Positions 50,560-63,236 of a stretch of 64,000 nt of DNA are shown here, in pieces (the stretch's first letter is position 1; every line of letters begins with the position of its first letter). Source of the DNA: Larimichthys crocea (taxonomy: Eukaryota; Chordata; Actinopteri; Sciaenidae); the NCBI RefSeq assembly GCF_000972845.2, contig NC_040033.1, positions 264,179 to 328,178 on the forward strand, read 5' to 3'. Under the pieces are notes generated by a model. It was not told where the DNA came from and did no database searches. It was given only the letters and a program-made list of their open reading frames with translations. A program made the position numbers and the translations under genes.

Positions 50560-50846
50560 ACGTTTCTTCCAAATTTATTTTATTCGATCCGACTGAGCGA
50601 GCCTCCGCTCTCGCTCTGGAAGCGGCAGCTTCTGTGGAGGATTGTTATGACGGTGTAAAGCGGCGTCCTCCTCTCCTCCTCCGCTCTCCTTCAGCAGCAG
50701 CGCAGAGGGAGGAGGCGTCTTTAAACCATGAAATGTTCCGTTCGCCTCCGTCCTCCATGTGGAAACAAAATAAAAACAACAAAAAGCCAAGAAGAGTGTG
50801 ATGGTTGTGATGTCCAGCTGACGGGAGCGTTGCTATAGTGACGTCC
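50560..50846 (-). terminator. eif2s3 3' UTR with polyadenylation signal
   Basis: On the minus strand AATAAAATAAA (tttattttatt at about 50573-50583 on plus) follows the eif2s3 stop by 265 bases. Frames across this stretch on both strands have no domain. Confidence 0.65.
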
Positions 50847-53800
50847 TCAGTCATCGTCCACTGTGGGTGTGATGGTCACGCCCCTCCTGATCTGTCCCCA
50901 TCCAATCAGACTGAAGGAAGACGAAGAGAACGAGACAATTAGACGACGCTAAAAAGAATCAAGCCTTTATTCTGCGACGTCTCCGCGACTCTTACCGCCA
51001 GTGTTTCTCCACGCGTCTGCTCAGGGCGATCTTCTCTCCGACCTCCGTGCACACCGGGTTGGTGAGGACGATCTTGGCCAGATCGGCTTTGACGGCGCTG
51101 ACCCGGCCGCCTGTCGACAATGAGCCGATGTTGACCATCAGCACCTCGTTTTTAGACAGCTTCTGGACCTGCAGACACACACGGAGAAAAGTTTACACCC
51201 TGTTTTATTCCAGAAGCGTTGGGACTACGTTACCCATCATGCCTCTGTGTCTCACTTTGGCAGCCTTCTTGTCTCCCTCTGTGCGGACTCCCAGCAGCCT
51301 CCTGAGCAGAAAGTAGGAGATCTCCAGCTCGGTGAAGATCTCCGGCAGCGCTCCGACGGCGCCCAGCACCTGACCGACCATACGATCCGCTCGGCACAGT
51401 GTCGGGTCGATCTTAGTGCCCACGCCTGTGCACACACACACACACAGATTACTTTTATTTAAGTGTTCCTGCTTGTGACTGTCTCGTGAACGGAGATGTA
51501 CGGCGTGCGCGTGGACGTACCGATAAGGCCTCCGGGTGCGGCGTACTGCAGGTCGTTGTGCTCGGCGAACAGAGACACGATCTTGGAGAAGATGGGTTTG
51601 CACATCAGCTTTCCTTCCTGGTCTTTGGACACGATACCGGGTCGCACCTCGATCTCTTGACCCACCTGGAGGGTCGCACAGAGAGGAGGACGGGTTAGAT
51701 GGACTCACAACTTAACCGGTGACTTCATCAGGCCGGAGTGACACGAACAGATCTCACCTTGAGCACTCCCTTCAGGATACTTCCTCCTGCCACGCCTCCC
51801 TTCAAGTCGTCGACTTCACAGCCGGGCTTGTTCACGTCGAAAGACCTGATGACTGAAACGTGGAAGGCGTTTATTCAAACCCTGACCGAGCATTTTATCA
51901 GACAAACAGAAGACAAAGGGGACGGAGAGTTTTCTTACCGATGAGTCTGGGCTCGGAGATGAAGTCTCGGATGGGCACTGGGATCTTCTTGACGATGTAC
52001 TCGCAAACCACCTCGATGTTGTACTTGAGCTGTGCGGAGATAGGAATGATGGGAGCGCCTTCTGCCACCGTGCCTGCAGGAGGAACGTGACACACAACGT
52101 CAGGTGACCGTCACCAAAGACTTAGACCTCGGTGTGGTTTGTACTCACCCTGCACGAAGGCGAGGATCTGCTCGTACTGCTCTTTAGCCTGGCTCTCCTT
52201 CACCAGGTCGATCTTGTTCTGCAGGATGAGGATGTGTTTCAGCTTCATGATCTCGATGGCGGCCAGATGCTCCGAGGTCTGCGGCTGAGGACACGACTCG
52301 TTACCCGCTGGCAGAGAAAAGAAGCGACAAAAAAAACAAAAAAAAAACATGATGATTTCTGAAGAGCGAAGTTAAAGACACACCAATGAAGTTTATCTTA
52401 CCGATAAGCAGGAGGGCTGCGTCCATGACGGCGGCTCCGTTCAACATGGTTGCCATCAAAATGTCGTGACCGGGACAGTCGACAAACGACACGTGTCTGC
52501 GTGGAAGGAAAGAAATGTTTGAAACATCCTTTAGTCTAACAGCTCGAAGGTGAATGTGATGCTGTTCTGGTCCATCCGGCACGCGACTTCAAACCCACCG
52601 GGAGCGTTCAGACTTTGTTTACTTGCTCAGGTTTTGTCATTTTCCTGGTTCATGTTCTTCTAAATATGCTTCTACATGTGGAAATATGATGTTTATTTCT
52701 CTTTTGTCTTTTTACAACCAGCAGTTTGCACGGGGTATTTTATTTTGAAAATCCAGTGTTCTCTGTGTTGTTTCTGTGTCTGGCTTCCTGTCAGCTCGAG
52801 GTGCTCTATGGAAATTGACACCGGCTTCTTGCGGCGTTCCGCTTCTGAACCGCACCGCGACGGTGAAACATTGATAGAACGGTCGCATGTCGCTGCAGTT
52901 TGGGGGTTAACCTGACTTCAGTCTCACCTGACCAGCTTGAAGTTGCCCTTGGTGCCGGGGATGTCTGAGGGAAACTCGTCAGGAGTGCTGCTGCCACACG
53001 ACCTGTAGCACTCTGGCCTGGGACAGCTGGGATCTTCCAGCTTATAAACCTACAAACAATGTCAGCGTGTCAAAGTGTTTATCCTGTTAACTTCTTAATT
53101 ACGAGTGTTTAATTAACTTCACTGGCCGATCACTAACCTTAGCGTTTGCATATCCGAGCTTGATGGTGATGTTCCTCTCCAGCTCGTTCTTGAACCTGAC
53201 AGTGTGAACACCAGAAATGGCTTTCACCACCGTGGACTTCCCGTGGGCCACATGACCGATGGTGCCTACGACAGAGAGAGCAGGAGACAGCAGTTAGACA
53301 GGAAGTCCAACAGGTCACGTCCAAACTTTATTCAAATGAGCGCCACCACCCCCTCGTACCGATGTTGATGGTGGCCTGTCTGCTGATGATCTCTGGAGAG
53401 AGAGGCGTCAGGGTGGACACGTCCTGCCGAGAGAACAACTCACATTGTGACCGACAAACATCACAAGGCATCTTTACATTGTCAAATCTGGCCCTTGTTT
53501 AAAGTTTGGACTCTCCTGGTGTATATAAATGTATGCAGGGGCGCCGTGTAGGGGGAAAAGTTAGGACAATTCCAAAAAATAGGTAAACACCAATATAAAA
53601 TGATTAAACCATCATCATTGAGTATATATATTTCAGTATTTCAGTTGCAAGCCTTTGATTAGAGTTCTGTGAAGCTTCTGATGGGATAGTTCGGTCCTAG
53701 AGATGTGGGGGCAACAGCTGAGCAGAGGGGGCCCAATTTGATTTTTTTGTCATGGGGCCCAAAAATTCCTGGAGGCGCCCCTGAATGCATGTACAGGTGA

Positions 53801-55261
53801 CAGTCTATAAGTAGGGATGTGTATAGTACACACAGATACTAGATTTATCGAGGTTAAAGGAGATTAATTATTAAGTTTGTGTGTTTTTTTTTGTTCTCCA
53901 TCACCCTGTGAACATCAACATCACATTTACACTGTTGATGTAATCCAAGTGAAAGGCTGTAAAAGAAGCGGGATTACTCTCTAAACTGTCTGTTACTGAT
54001 CTCATTTATATTAGTAGATAGATTAGATTAAATCAGGTAAACAGATTTAAAAGTTAAATGTAGAATTAACTTAATTTAGCACGATGTAAAACGCCCCAAT
54101 CGAACGAAAGCAGACCGTTATTAACTGGCCCTATACGATCGACAAAGTTGGCGAGTTTGTCGTTGTACACGTGTCAGACCGTTACAGAACATTGGATGTT
54201 TTCGTCATTTAATTAATGTTAGTTTTGGCCCCCGGCATCTCAACTATAGAAATGCTATTGTACAGTGACAGTCTTATAAGTAGGGATGTTTAGAGTCAAC
54301 ATCACTGTAGTATAGAATTGTATAAGTGTTAAAGAGATTATAGTAGGTATGTGTGTTGTTGTGTTGTCTCCATCACCTGTTCACATCGCATCACATCTAA
54401 AACTGGTTGATGTAATCCCAAGTGAAGGCTGTAAAAGAAAGCGTGCATTATCTCTAACGTCTGTTTACTGATCTCATTTATATTAGTAGAGATTAATAAT
54501 CAGGTAAATAGATTTACATAGAAATTTTAGATGTAACATTAGTTAGCGACCGATTCTAAAAACGCTCGCCAATCAAACGAACAGCCGTTATTAACTGCCC
54601 AGGCGTTGTTATTAACGGTCGACAAGTTGTCGAGTTGTCGTTGAACCATATACATATAGACATAGACGCCGCATTGATCGGGTGGGTCCCGTTGGTCGCG
54701 ATAAACGTAAACGGCGCCGCCCATATTGGTTCTGGCAGAGCTGCCGTAAACTAATACAATGAAATGGACTGAAACTTCATAAGCCGCCTTTCTACAAAGT
54801 TCTTCAAGTTATGTCCTCTTATACCCCATTCACTCACAGCACTAATAATCTGGGGAAAACAAACATGCAAGAGAAAACAATGTATGTAACTTTTTAAAGT
54901 GATGATTATAAATGTTTACTCTTTTATGTAAAGCACCAAACAACGATGTATTTTTTCTAATGCTGAGTGTTTAACAGCGACTAAGGTGTGTACACTGTTA
55001 CTGTGATGATAAATATGTGAAATATTTTATATTTAAAATTTAATCTGTGGTCTAGAATAACCAGATCCTGAAATGTAGATGTGACATGAGGGTTGTCTGA
55101 ATAGAGCACACACACAACACACCCATATAGATATAGATAGATAAATATATATTATATATATATATATATATTATTACATACACAGACACCAACACAACAC
55201 ACACACTAATTACTAATAATATAATATATATAATATAAATATAAGATAAGATAAAAAAGAA

Positions 55262-55324
<63 letters not shown>

Positions 55325-58300
55325 GTGTGGTGTGTGTGTGGTGGTGTGTGTGTGTGTGTATGTACAACACGTTAGGGCTCTTATTCAAAAAACACTCATT
55401 CACATCTACATTCAGGAATCTGGTTATTATAGACACGATTTTAAATGTTAAATATAATATTTCATATGTATCATCACAGTACAGTGTTTACACAACAATT
55501 AGTAGGCGGTAAACACTCAAGCATTAGAAAAAATCAAGACTGTGGTTGGGTTGCTTACATAAGGAGTAACATTTATAAGCAGCACTTTAAAGTGACAAAC
55601 GTTGTTTTTGGGTCCTGTTTGTTTCCCAGATATATTGTATGTGTGGTGAAATTGGCTATATAAGAGAAGATTAACTTAAGAGAACTTTGTAGAAAGGCGC
55701 TTTATGAAGTTCAGAGCAGTCCATTTCCTGGTTATTAGTTTACGGGCAGATCTTCCCGAACCAATAGGCGGCAGGGCCGTTTACGGACGTATTCACGCTC
55801 AATGCGGCCGGCCTATGTATATATGTCTATGGGTTGGTAACGGTCAAGAAGAGCGGTTTACAGAACAGTTGTAATGTTTTTCACATTTATATAAGAGATG
55901 GGGGAAGATTAGTTTTTTGTGGGCCCCCGGGCAAATCTTCACTAATATAAAAAATAGGCAGGTACAAGTGACAGTCTAAGAAGTCCGGGATGATGGGCAT
56001 AGTAACATCGGCAAAAAACGGATACACAGGCGATGTACCGAATAGAAAGTTTATAGCAAAAGGGGTACACGAGGACGGAGTTACATTATGTCTAGTATTT
56101 GTGGTTGTGGTATTTTTGTATCCGTCGCACGGTTCAGTCACAACAACGGGGGCGAACAGCACCAAGGGGGGAGAGGCCCGACTAAGATTAACGGCAAAAA
56201 AAAAGAAGCAACAACAAAGCAAACGCAACGAAAAAACAAAATCGCTAAATCATCACATCCCACCAAGCTCACCAAGGAGAAAAACGCTCGGAAAAGCGCG
56301 GGAGTAGTTGAACAGGAAAAGAAGGCAACAAGAAAAAGAGTATCACAAAACGGAAAGATGCAAGGGGGGACGATCAAGGCGAAGGCGGGGGAAGAAACTC
56401 AGCAAATCAGCATACATAAAAAGACTGAAACAGAGAAGGAAAGGGGGGGGAAGAGAGGAAAAAAAAAGAAATCTAAAGAAACGGGGAAGCAGGACGTCAA
56501 ACTGGATTAGATGTAATCCAAGTGGAAGATGACGTGGAGGGAATGGATAGAGAGAAACAGGACAGAGGTAAGAGAGGAGGAACAAACTGGGCATAGAGGC
56601 GGTGTACAGGCAAGCAAGTCTACCCATAAAACGCGTGACGCGGGCGGGAATTACTCTCGTTAAAGGCGGGGGAGGTGAGTAACGTGGTTAAGAAGAGAAA
56701 AAACTGCGCAACGGATAAAAGAGGAGTAAAAAAGCAAGAAAAGAGAAAGCGTGGGGCGAAAAAGACTGGAAAAGAGATTACTGAATGGGTTAGGCCTAAA
56801 GAGTAAAGCGAAGCTGGGAACAAACACAAAACAGAAGGTAGGACGGTAAAGAGCGGTAGCCAGAAAGTGCCGATGAAGAAATGAGTAATACGGGTCAAGA
56901 AGGTAGTGCGATATAACAACAGAAGGGTTAATAAAAGCGTGTCAAAAAAAAATTTGCACAATGTTAGGAGGGGAGGTGGTGCGGCGCGAGTAAGGGGAAA
57001 ATGTAGCACCGAAGTGGGGGTAGTAGCGCGGGGGCGCGCAAGACCGATAGCTAGGAAAAGAAGGAAAAAAAAAAACAGCCCCACAGGCGGCTCAAAAAAA
57101 GAGATAAAGCGGAGACAAACAACCCCAAAGGAAGGAAAACAAACACAACCACAACACACACACCAGGGGAACAACAAAACGAGCGCCAGCTGAGAAGGCG
57201 GGAGCGGGGGACATAGAGCAGAAACAAACAAGGGGATAGCACAACACAGCGGAAAAACCCGGAACGAGAACAGTGAAAGAAAAAAAAGCGAAAAAAGAAG
57301 GGAACCACGAAACCAGATGAAAGGGGGGGAGAAAGCCCAGGAAGGATGCAAAATAAAAGGAAGGGAAAAAAACGAAAAAAAGGGGAGACAAGCGGGGAGG
57401 GGGAAGAAGGAGGTATGACGAGAAAGTGAGAAGAAAAAGAAAAAAAAAAAGGAGCGTAAGAAACGGGAACGAAAACAAAAACGTGAGAGAAAAAAAAAAA
57501 GAGGAAACGGTTGAACAAAAAGAAAATTAAAAACACGGGTTAGCGAAACGGCGACGGCGGGCGCCGAACATACAGAGAAAACCCTAAGCAAAAACGCAGA
57601 GGAGAAAGGAGACAGCGGCGGCCCAACAAAAACAGAAGGGAAGGCAAAACGAGTGGGAAAGAAAAGAGGCCCGCAACGAGTTGCGGCAGACGACACCTGC
57701 GCGCCCCGGGAGGGGAAGAAAAACGTACAAAAGACGAATAAAACGGCGAAACCCAACATCAGACCCCGAAACACACATGAAAAAAAGAACAGACAATAAC
57801 GGACTAGCCGTACCCACGAACAAACAAAAAAAAAAAACATATCTGCAACGCGCTCCCCAGGCAGAAAAGTAGGCTGATAGAACAACCACAGCCAAAGAAT
57901 ACATGAAAACAAGACCAGAAAAAGTGAAACACCGTAAATAAACAAAAGACGAAGAGCCACACAAAGACAAAAAAACAAAACAACCAACATAGTCGTGGAA
58001 CAAACACACTGAACACCACCACCAAAAAGAGAACCAAGCACAAACACAACACGAAAAACATAGGGATCATAAGAAAAAAGAGTTGAAGGCATCACCGCAG
58101 AAAATTATGAATTTCCTCAGAGAAGACAACGACCTCCGCGCATCAACTATCCCACCCTTCCCATCGCCCCCCCCCCCCCCCCTCCCCCCTGATTCTAACA
58201 CATATCCCCAATCGAACCCTTTCATTCCTTTCGTCGCTTCCTTCGTTCTTTCTTGTTTAACGCTCAGCCGTTATTAACGGTCGACAAGTTGCGTCTGGTC

Positions 58301-58561
58301 GTTTAACGTCTAAACGGTTTGGTTCGGTTCAGAGAACGTTCCGAGCAGCGGGAGGCTCCGCCGGGCCTCTCATGTGCCGGCTGGCACCGGCGGCTTTACC
58401 GTCGGTGACCGTCAGCGTGACCCTTAACCACACAGCACTGCGACAGTTGATTCGTGAAGGCCGAAGCTGCACGCGGAGTTAAAGCGCTCTTACAGACAGG
58501 TGAGGTCTTGTCTCGCCAGGTGAGGCTGACGAGCGTCGTGCCGGACTCTCACCCGCCTCAT
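50847..58561 (-). CDS. eif2s3: eIF2 gamma, translation initiation factor 2 subunit 3 (exon 1 damaged)
   Basis: GTP-binding core of eIF2, which carries initiator Met-tRNA to the 40S ribosome. Minus-strand exons: about 58561-58493 (exon 1), 53423-53360, 53265-53138, 53049-52928, 52496-52402, 52307-52149, 52073-51939, 51852-51758, 51665-51521, 51425-51256, 51168-50996, 50910-50847 (stop TGA). Exons 2-12 give 449 residues in frame; with about 23 from exon 1 the total is near 472, the human length. Seen: P-loop [12 protein letters not shown], zinc-knuckle [12 protein letters not shown]3 [15 protein letters not shown]4 NKIDLVKES, effector [20 protein letters not shown], domain [16 protein letters not shown]-terminal [20 protein letters not shown] and VDDD. 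Exon 1 (ATG at 58561) reads ...[12 protein letters not shown] only if small indels are allowed; the donor ctgtaaga also lacks one G. It lies in a noisy patch, so errors are likelier than mutation. Intron 1 is artificially long (see findings). Confidence 0.93.
53536..53783 (+). mobile_element. hAT-type MITE in eif2s3 intron 1 (short version)
   Basis: 248-bp element with inverted ends caggggcgcc / ggcgcccctg. Flanks aatgtatg and aatgcatg are an 8-bp target duplication with one difference, as expected for hAT elements. No coding capacity. The same insertion appears again at 63324-63771, 200 bp longer. Confidence 0.8.
53784..54640 (+). repeat. eif2s3 intron 1 sequence present twice in tandem (noisy)
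   Basis: Landmarks gacagtctataagtaggg, gttgatgtaatccaagtg, actgatctcatttatatt and ccgttattaactg occur in this order from 53797 to about 54135 and again from about 54267 to 54597, with indels. It is one locus read twice rather than two genomic units, in my judgement. Confidence 0.75.
54640..55845. repeat. large imperfect palindrome in eif2s3 intron 1
   Basis: About 54640-55108 is followed, after a 260-bp centre of (TA)n, (CA)n and (TG)n, by its reverse complement at about 55373-55845. Matching words include cgcctttctacaaagttct, ggaaatggact, actgtgatgat, aataaccagat and ctgaatgtagatgtga. Arms differ by frequent one-base indels. Confidence 0.85.
55846..58250. other. low-information, A/G/C-rich noise-like stretch
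   Basis: From about 56150 to 58080 the plus strand is almost devoid of T and consists of irregular A-rich words (agaaaaaacaaaatcgc type) without any repeat unit. The resulting 491-codon minus frame (58095-56620, Phe/Leu/Ser-rich) has no domain. Short anchors of intron 1 still occur in the normal order: gtgacagtctaagaag 55968, gatgtaatccaagtgg 56510, gcgggaattactctcg 56642, ccgttattaacggtcgac 58269. So this is probably the same intron stretched by bad base calls. Confidence 0.7.
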
Positions 58562-59000
58562 TGATGGAAAAGGAATGAAGAAGAAGAAGGCGGCTCAGGC
58601 GAATGCCATAAAAAAATAATCCAAGTTATTCAATGAAAATCTGTTGCTTGCTTTGTGTATTTTTAATAAAATATATTTGTTTTAACAAGATGTCGTTTAT
58701 ATTTGTGTTTTTTTTTTATGCTGACAAGTGACAAAAAACGCGTTTGAAACTGATCATCCACAGTGCAGGCAGGCAGCGCGGGGTCCTTTCACGGCGGCTG
58801 ATGCAATTTATTTCAAACTGTACAAAAACCCATTTAATTTAATTCAACTGCTGCTTTTATTATTTGTTTTACAGTTTATCACGAAAATCATCCATCGCTG
58901 AAGCTTTTCCCGCCTCCAAAAAGTAAAAAAAAAAGTTTTATAGTGTTGTGTGTCAGTCGCTGTTAAGTGACGTCATCAGACGGCGTGATTTGTAGTCTTT
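58562..59000 (-). other. eif2s3 5' flank
   Basis: Directly before the start codon the minus strand reads gccttcttcttcttcattcc, a pyrimidine-rich stretch that could be a 5' TOP-like transcription start. Further upstream is AT-rich sequence with nothing recognised. Confidence 0.4.
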
Positions 59001-61640
59001 GTTTTTTGTTTTTTTTTACTTATTGCAAAATACAATACAAATAAGCATATTAAATACAATTACAGAACTGAGCGTAGCATTTCTACATTTAAGAAGAATG
59101 AATAAACAGACAATATAAAGTAATGGAAAGAAAAATTCTTATAGGGGATCAATCAAAAGTAAAAGTTGATAAAAGTTGTCATACAGTATAGGGCTTTCTT
59201 TGGTTTCAAGTTTTAAAGAACAAAGTAAAGGTGCAGTTCTTTTAGAAAAATGTTGAAACGTGGGAGTATTTTTTGAGAATTTACATTTGTGTAGAAAGTA
59301 TTGGCGAGTATAACCAAATATTTATGTTATATTCTAGTTTTCTGTCCTCCATTAAATATTGTTAACCTTTAATAATATAGGTTTTCCAAAACAAATCAGA
59401 TACTGCAGAGAAACATTAAATGTTCAAGTGTTTTCACTTCTTGTTTTACAAAAGCAATCCATTACAGTCCAAATTGAATATAAGTCTTAAAAATTTACAG
59501 AAGGATAAATGTTATTTATGTTTTGAAGTGTACCTCTTTCGCTTTAGGAGAGATAGGAAAACAAGAAATGTACATCTACTTCTTCTATACTATTCTAATT
59601 CTAGTCTATAACTCTATTCTTCTTTACCCTCTATAAGAATGAACTGCAATAATGTAAGACAACCCATGAGATATATTGTATATAATTATATATATATATT
59701 ATATTATAATATTAAATATTAATATTATTATTTATATTATATTTATTATGTATATTTGACCGTATAATTACAACAAATTTGCATTTAAAGTGTTCTGTAC
59801 AGGTCCATAAGGTCGACTGTTTTGTATAACTGTGGAATGACAGTGTGGATAGACAACTAAAAAATTCACTGATACAATGATGATGATAAACAACACAAGC
59901 AGCAGAGCTCTGCTTGCTGTGAGAGAGGCTTTTAGGCTCTGCGCTGTTGTTCCACAATCTGTCCACGTTAAAAAGTTATTTAGTAACATCAACAGGGCAG
60001 CTTTTTATAAACATAATGCTGCCTTTGCTGGTTACCCAACATGGAGGCCTTCAGTTCATTCAAACAGTGTACACACAAAAAGACCACATTAAAGTTTATA
60101 ATTTCATGTTATGCTATACTTAACTACAATACAAGTACTCATTAGATAAGATCAGACTTTATTCATCCCACACCAGGGAAATTCACAATACACCCAGAAA
60201 CATACATACAGACAGAAATATGCTTAAGAAACTGAAGATGTACTAGTAATAGAAAAATAAAATAACATAGAAAGTTATTATATACACACCCATTACACCG
60301 TTCACATAACAGTTATACATATGAGTAATTAGCCATGATCAGAGGTTATGTACAAACTCTGAGCCGGCTGGTGTAGCATTATGCTACAAGAGTCTAGATT
60401 ACCATCCATTAAATCCATTATCTGTAAGCCTTATCCTCATCAGGTCACAGTGGGCCGAGCTATCCCAGCTGACTTTAGGCAAGAGGAAAGACCCTAATCG
60501 AGGTTAGAACCCGGAACCTTCGTGCTTCTTTGGTCCAGTGTATAGAACATTCATACTTGTGTTTTTCGACTCTTTTTTAGTAGATTTGATATAGTTTGAT
60601 TCATTGTTATGTTGACCTGTGGTTAACCTGCACATGAACAAAATAAACTGAAACGTGATTTTTCAAACCAATAAATGAATAAGAAACAACGTAATGATTA
60701 CACCATGAATGTAATTAATTTTATCTGAATCTGTGTTACTAAGGCAGCAGTAAATGTAGGCTGCGGGAGGTGCTCAGGGAGCACAGGTATGGGTATTTGG
60801 TATGCCCTGGATACAGATCTGTTGGGGCCAGCAGCTCAGATCCAGCGACACAAAGAAATACGATAATGCAGTATTGTAATTCAAGTAAAATGTTACTTGG
60901 AGAGCCTCCAACCGAATAATGAAAAACTCCCCCGAACTAATGCTGGGCAAGCCCTTATTAACAGTGGAGGTTATGCTCCCAAGAACATGCGTCCAAGTCA
61001 ACTATAGCATATAACTTTGAGTAAGAGAGGGACAGAAGAAAGAGAGGCCCCATCTTCCCAGGATGCCCTGACAGAGGTCCTTAACCGTTGGACTGATACT
61101 CTCCGTAACCACGTCCAAAAGGAAGCCACATGGACCCAAGACAACCCCATCACAGATGACTCTTTTAACAGACTTTGTAATACATTTTAACACAATTGAC
61201 AGTGGTACCTCTTAACATACATGTAATACATTTAACACAATTGACAGTGGTCCCCATACATTGTAATAATCATTACATTTGGTACTAACATACATGATAC
61301 ATTAACACATTGACATGGCGCCTTCTTGTTAATAATCACTTACAGTTGGTGGTCACATACATTAACACCTTGTGACAGTGACGCCATCCTGGCGGTTCTT
61401 TGGTATTCCTACCCAAATACCTCAAATTGCGATGGACCCAAATTACACTAGCGACACAGACAAGTATCTCAATGTAAACCATATGTATAGATTAAGTACT
61501 AGTATTAGTATGTAACTATGCCTCCTATTTGCAGACCCTCAATGTCCGCCTGAGTTATTCTGTGTCACCAAAGTTGTGCAGTACTCTAGTAACATTCCAG
61601 GTGTGAGGTTGATGTAGTGGGATTTGTCATGCAGAGTGAG
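59001..61640. other. repeat-derived intergenic DNA
   Basis: Poly(T) at 59008-59018 followed by attgcaaaatacaatacaaa suggests the 3' end of a minus-oriented retroposon. 60150-60195 (agatcagactttattcatcc, caccagggaaattcac) and 60398-60525 (ccattatctgtaagccttat, gggccgagctatcccagctg) are fragments of common teleost repeats as I remember them. 61180-61380 contains a short diverged internal repeat (cacaattgacagtgg, acatacatgtaatac). No gene is recognised. Confidence 0.5.
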
Positions 61641-61689
61641 TTTGTCAGTGCAGATGATTTTCAGTGAGAGTGGCCTCTCTCCTGCATGC

Positions 61690-61986
61690 ACACTCCTGCT
61701 GCACCGCACTACGCCCTTCAGTTCCGCCCAAAAGCGGAAATGACGGCCGTGCAGAAGATGGCGTCCGCAAAGCCTGTGGACCTGTGTTTAATTTAGAGCC
61801 GAGCCGACCGAGCGAGCCGGAGCAGGGTCCGTGTCTTCGTCTGGCTGAGTCAGATGGACGCTAACATGGCAGTGCTGCACCGCTGCCGCCCGCTTTCCTG
61901 ACTCCGGCATCAACCCGCAACTTCATGTCCGAAGGAGCCAGAGCCGCCTGGTCGAAGAGGGCTGTGGGGGACGCGCACCGCCGAGG
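61690..61986 (+). promoter_or_regulatory. candidate CpG-rich promoter and non-coding first exon, plus strand
   Basis: Contains agcggaaatgacg (ETS/CRE-like) at about 61732-61744 and agaagatggcgtccgc (YY1-like AAGATGGCG at transcription starts) at 61754-61769. CpG density is high to about 62120, and the donor ccgaggtgagac falls at about 61981-61992. Short frames starting at ATG 61758 and 61853 stop early, so the exon would be 5' UTR. In human, KLHL15 lies head to head with EIF2S3, so klhl15 is a guess for the gene continuing beyond the window. Confidence 0.4.
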
Positions 61987-61992
61987 TGAGAC

Positions 61993-63226
61993 GGCCGGAT
62001 TCCGGCTGAGCACAAGCTTCACCCCCCTCTCCGGTCCATCGACCCCCTCCCCCCCCCGGAGCTCCGTCACCGCTACCCGAATCGTGACAGTCAGGTCGGC
62101 CAGCTGCGGACTGAGCCCCGCGTAACGCCCGACGAGCTAGCGCCACCTTAGCACCGCATGTGCAGCCTCAGCCTTTGTTTACGGGCTCTGAGTGGTAATG
62201 TTCGGTTAGACCCCCCCTCAGACCACAGCCGGCTGCAGGTGGAGGTTAACGAGGATGTTAGGGAGTAACTCACACCGTTATCTGTGGTAACGTCTGCTCC
62301 TCCTGTGGTCAGGACCCAAAACCAAAGTGTCACTCAGTGTTAGCTCTGGACTACCTGTTGTTGACATCCTGACACAGACCAGTCTCACCCGTAGACTGTG
62401 CCCTCACTCAGTCTAAGCAAGTTTCAACTCGGTTGTGTTCACGTTTCAGATCAGAGTGGCTTGTTGGACAGGTGTGTGCACCAGGCGTGAGGGATCTGAC
62501 TCTGGTCATACAGGTATAGACATAAGTACATTTTAAAACACATGACAGGTAGACATAAACATGAAAAATAACTATTTTATATGTGATAAATAAATATACA
62601 TGCACATGAGTGTCTGTCTATAGAAATGTGTAAACTGCATAAAGGACTGATGGAACAAACATAATAAATATGGTTTCTACCATAACAGACTGAATGGATC
62701 AAATATAATAGATGTACAGATAATATTAGTTAATGAAAACATTCAGTCACTTCATCAATGAGTCGAAGTCGACACCTTCTAATTGGCAGTAATCACTTCA
62801 ATATTTAGTCAGTTTATATCAATGGAAAATGCCAAACGGCGTGCACGCATTTATATCTTTGTGTCAAATGTCATCTCAGATAAAAAATAATAGTCAGTTG
62901 CAGCCCTTCTAAGTGTCTCACTGTTGTGTCACCAGTTAAAATAATTAGTTGCAGCACAAAAATCATTTTCTCAGATTTCTGCGATGCAAATCTCCTCAGC
63001 GTGTATTTCTGTTTCTAGACAGAGCCGGACTGATGTCCGCTGTATCAGTTTAAATGCAGCACCAAGGAGACGATGATTAATGTTCAAGCCGATTATTTAA
63101 ATGTCTCTTTGATTGTTTATATCACTCCTTCTGAATTTAAACCCTGCGGACATGTTTCAAAGGAGACCGATATGCCGGTTTACCGCTGTTGCAATCAACC
63201 TTAACAACCACGCGCTGAGTTTTCGG
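61993..63226 (+). other. intron-like sequence after the candidate first exon
   Basis: GC-rich until about 62130, then ordinary AT-rich sequence. No exon or repeat family is recognised up to the gap. Confidence 0.4.
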
Positions 63227-63236
63227 NNNNNNNNNN
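63227..63236. other. assembly gap (10 N)
   Basis: Ten N. Sequence on the right repeats eif2s3 intron 1. Confidence 1.

Noticed and set aside
50532..50801. 89-codon plus-strand frame upstream-like of eif2s3 end
   Set aside because: Lies in the eif2s3 3' UTR, no domain, and frames are open on both strands by chance.
56620..58095. 491-codon minus-strand open frame, Phe/Leu/Ser-rich, membrane-protein-like
   Set aside because: The plus strand here lacks T almost completely, so stops are rare on the complement. No domain, no splice context, and the stretch looks like base-call noise.
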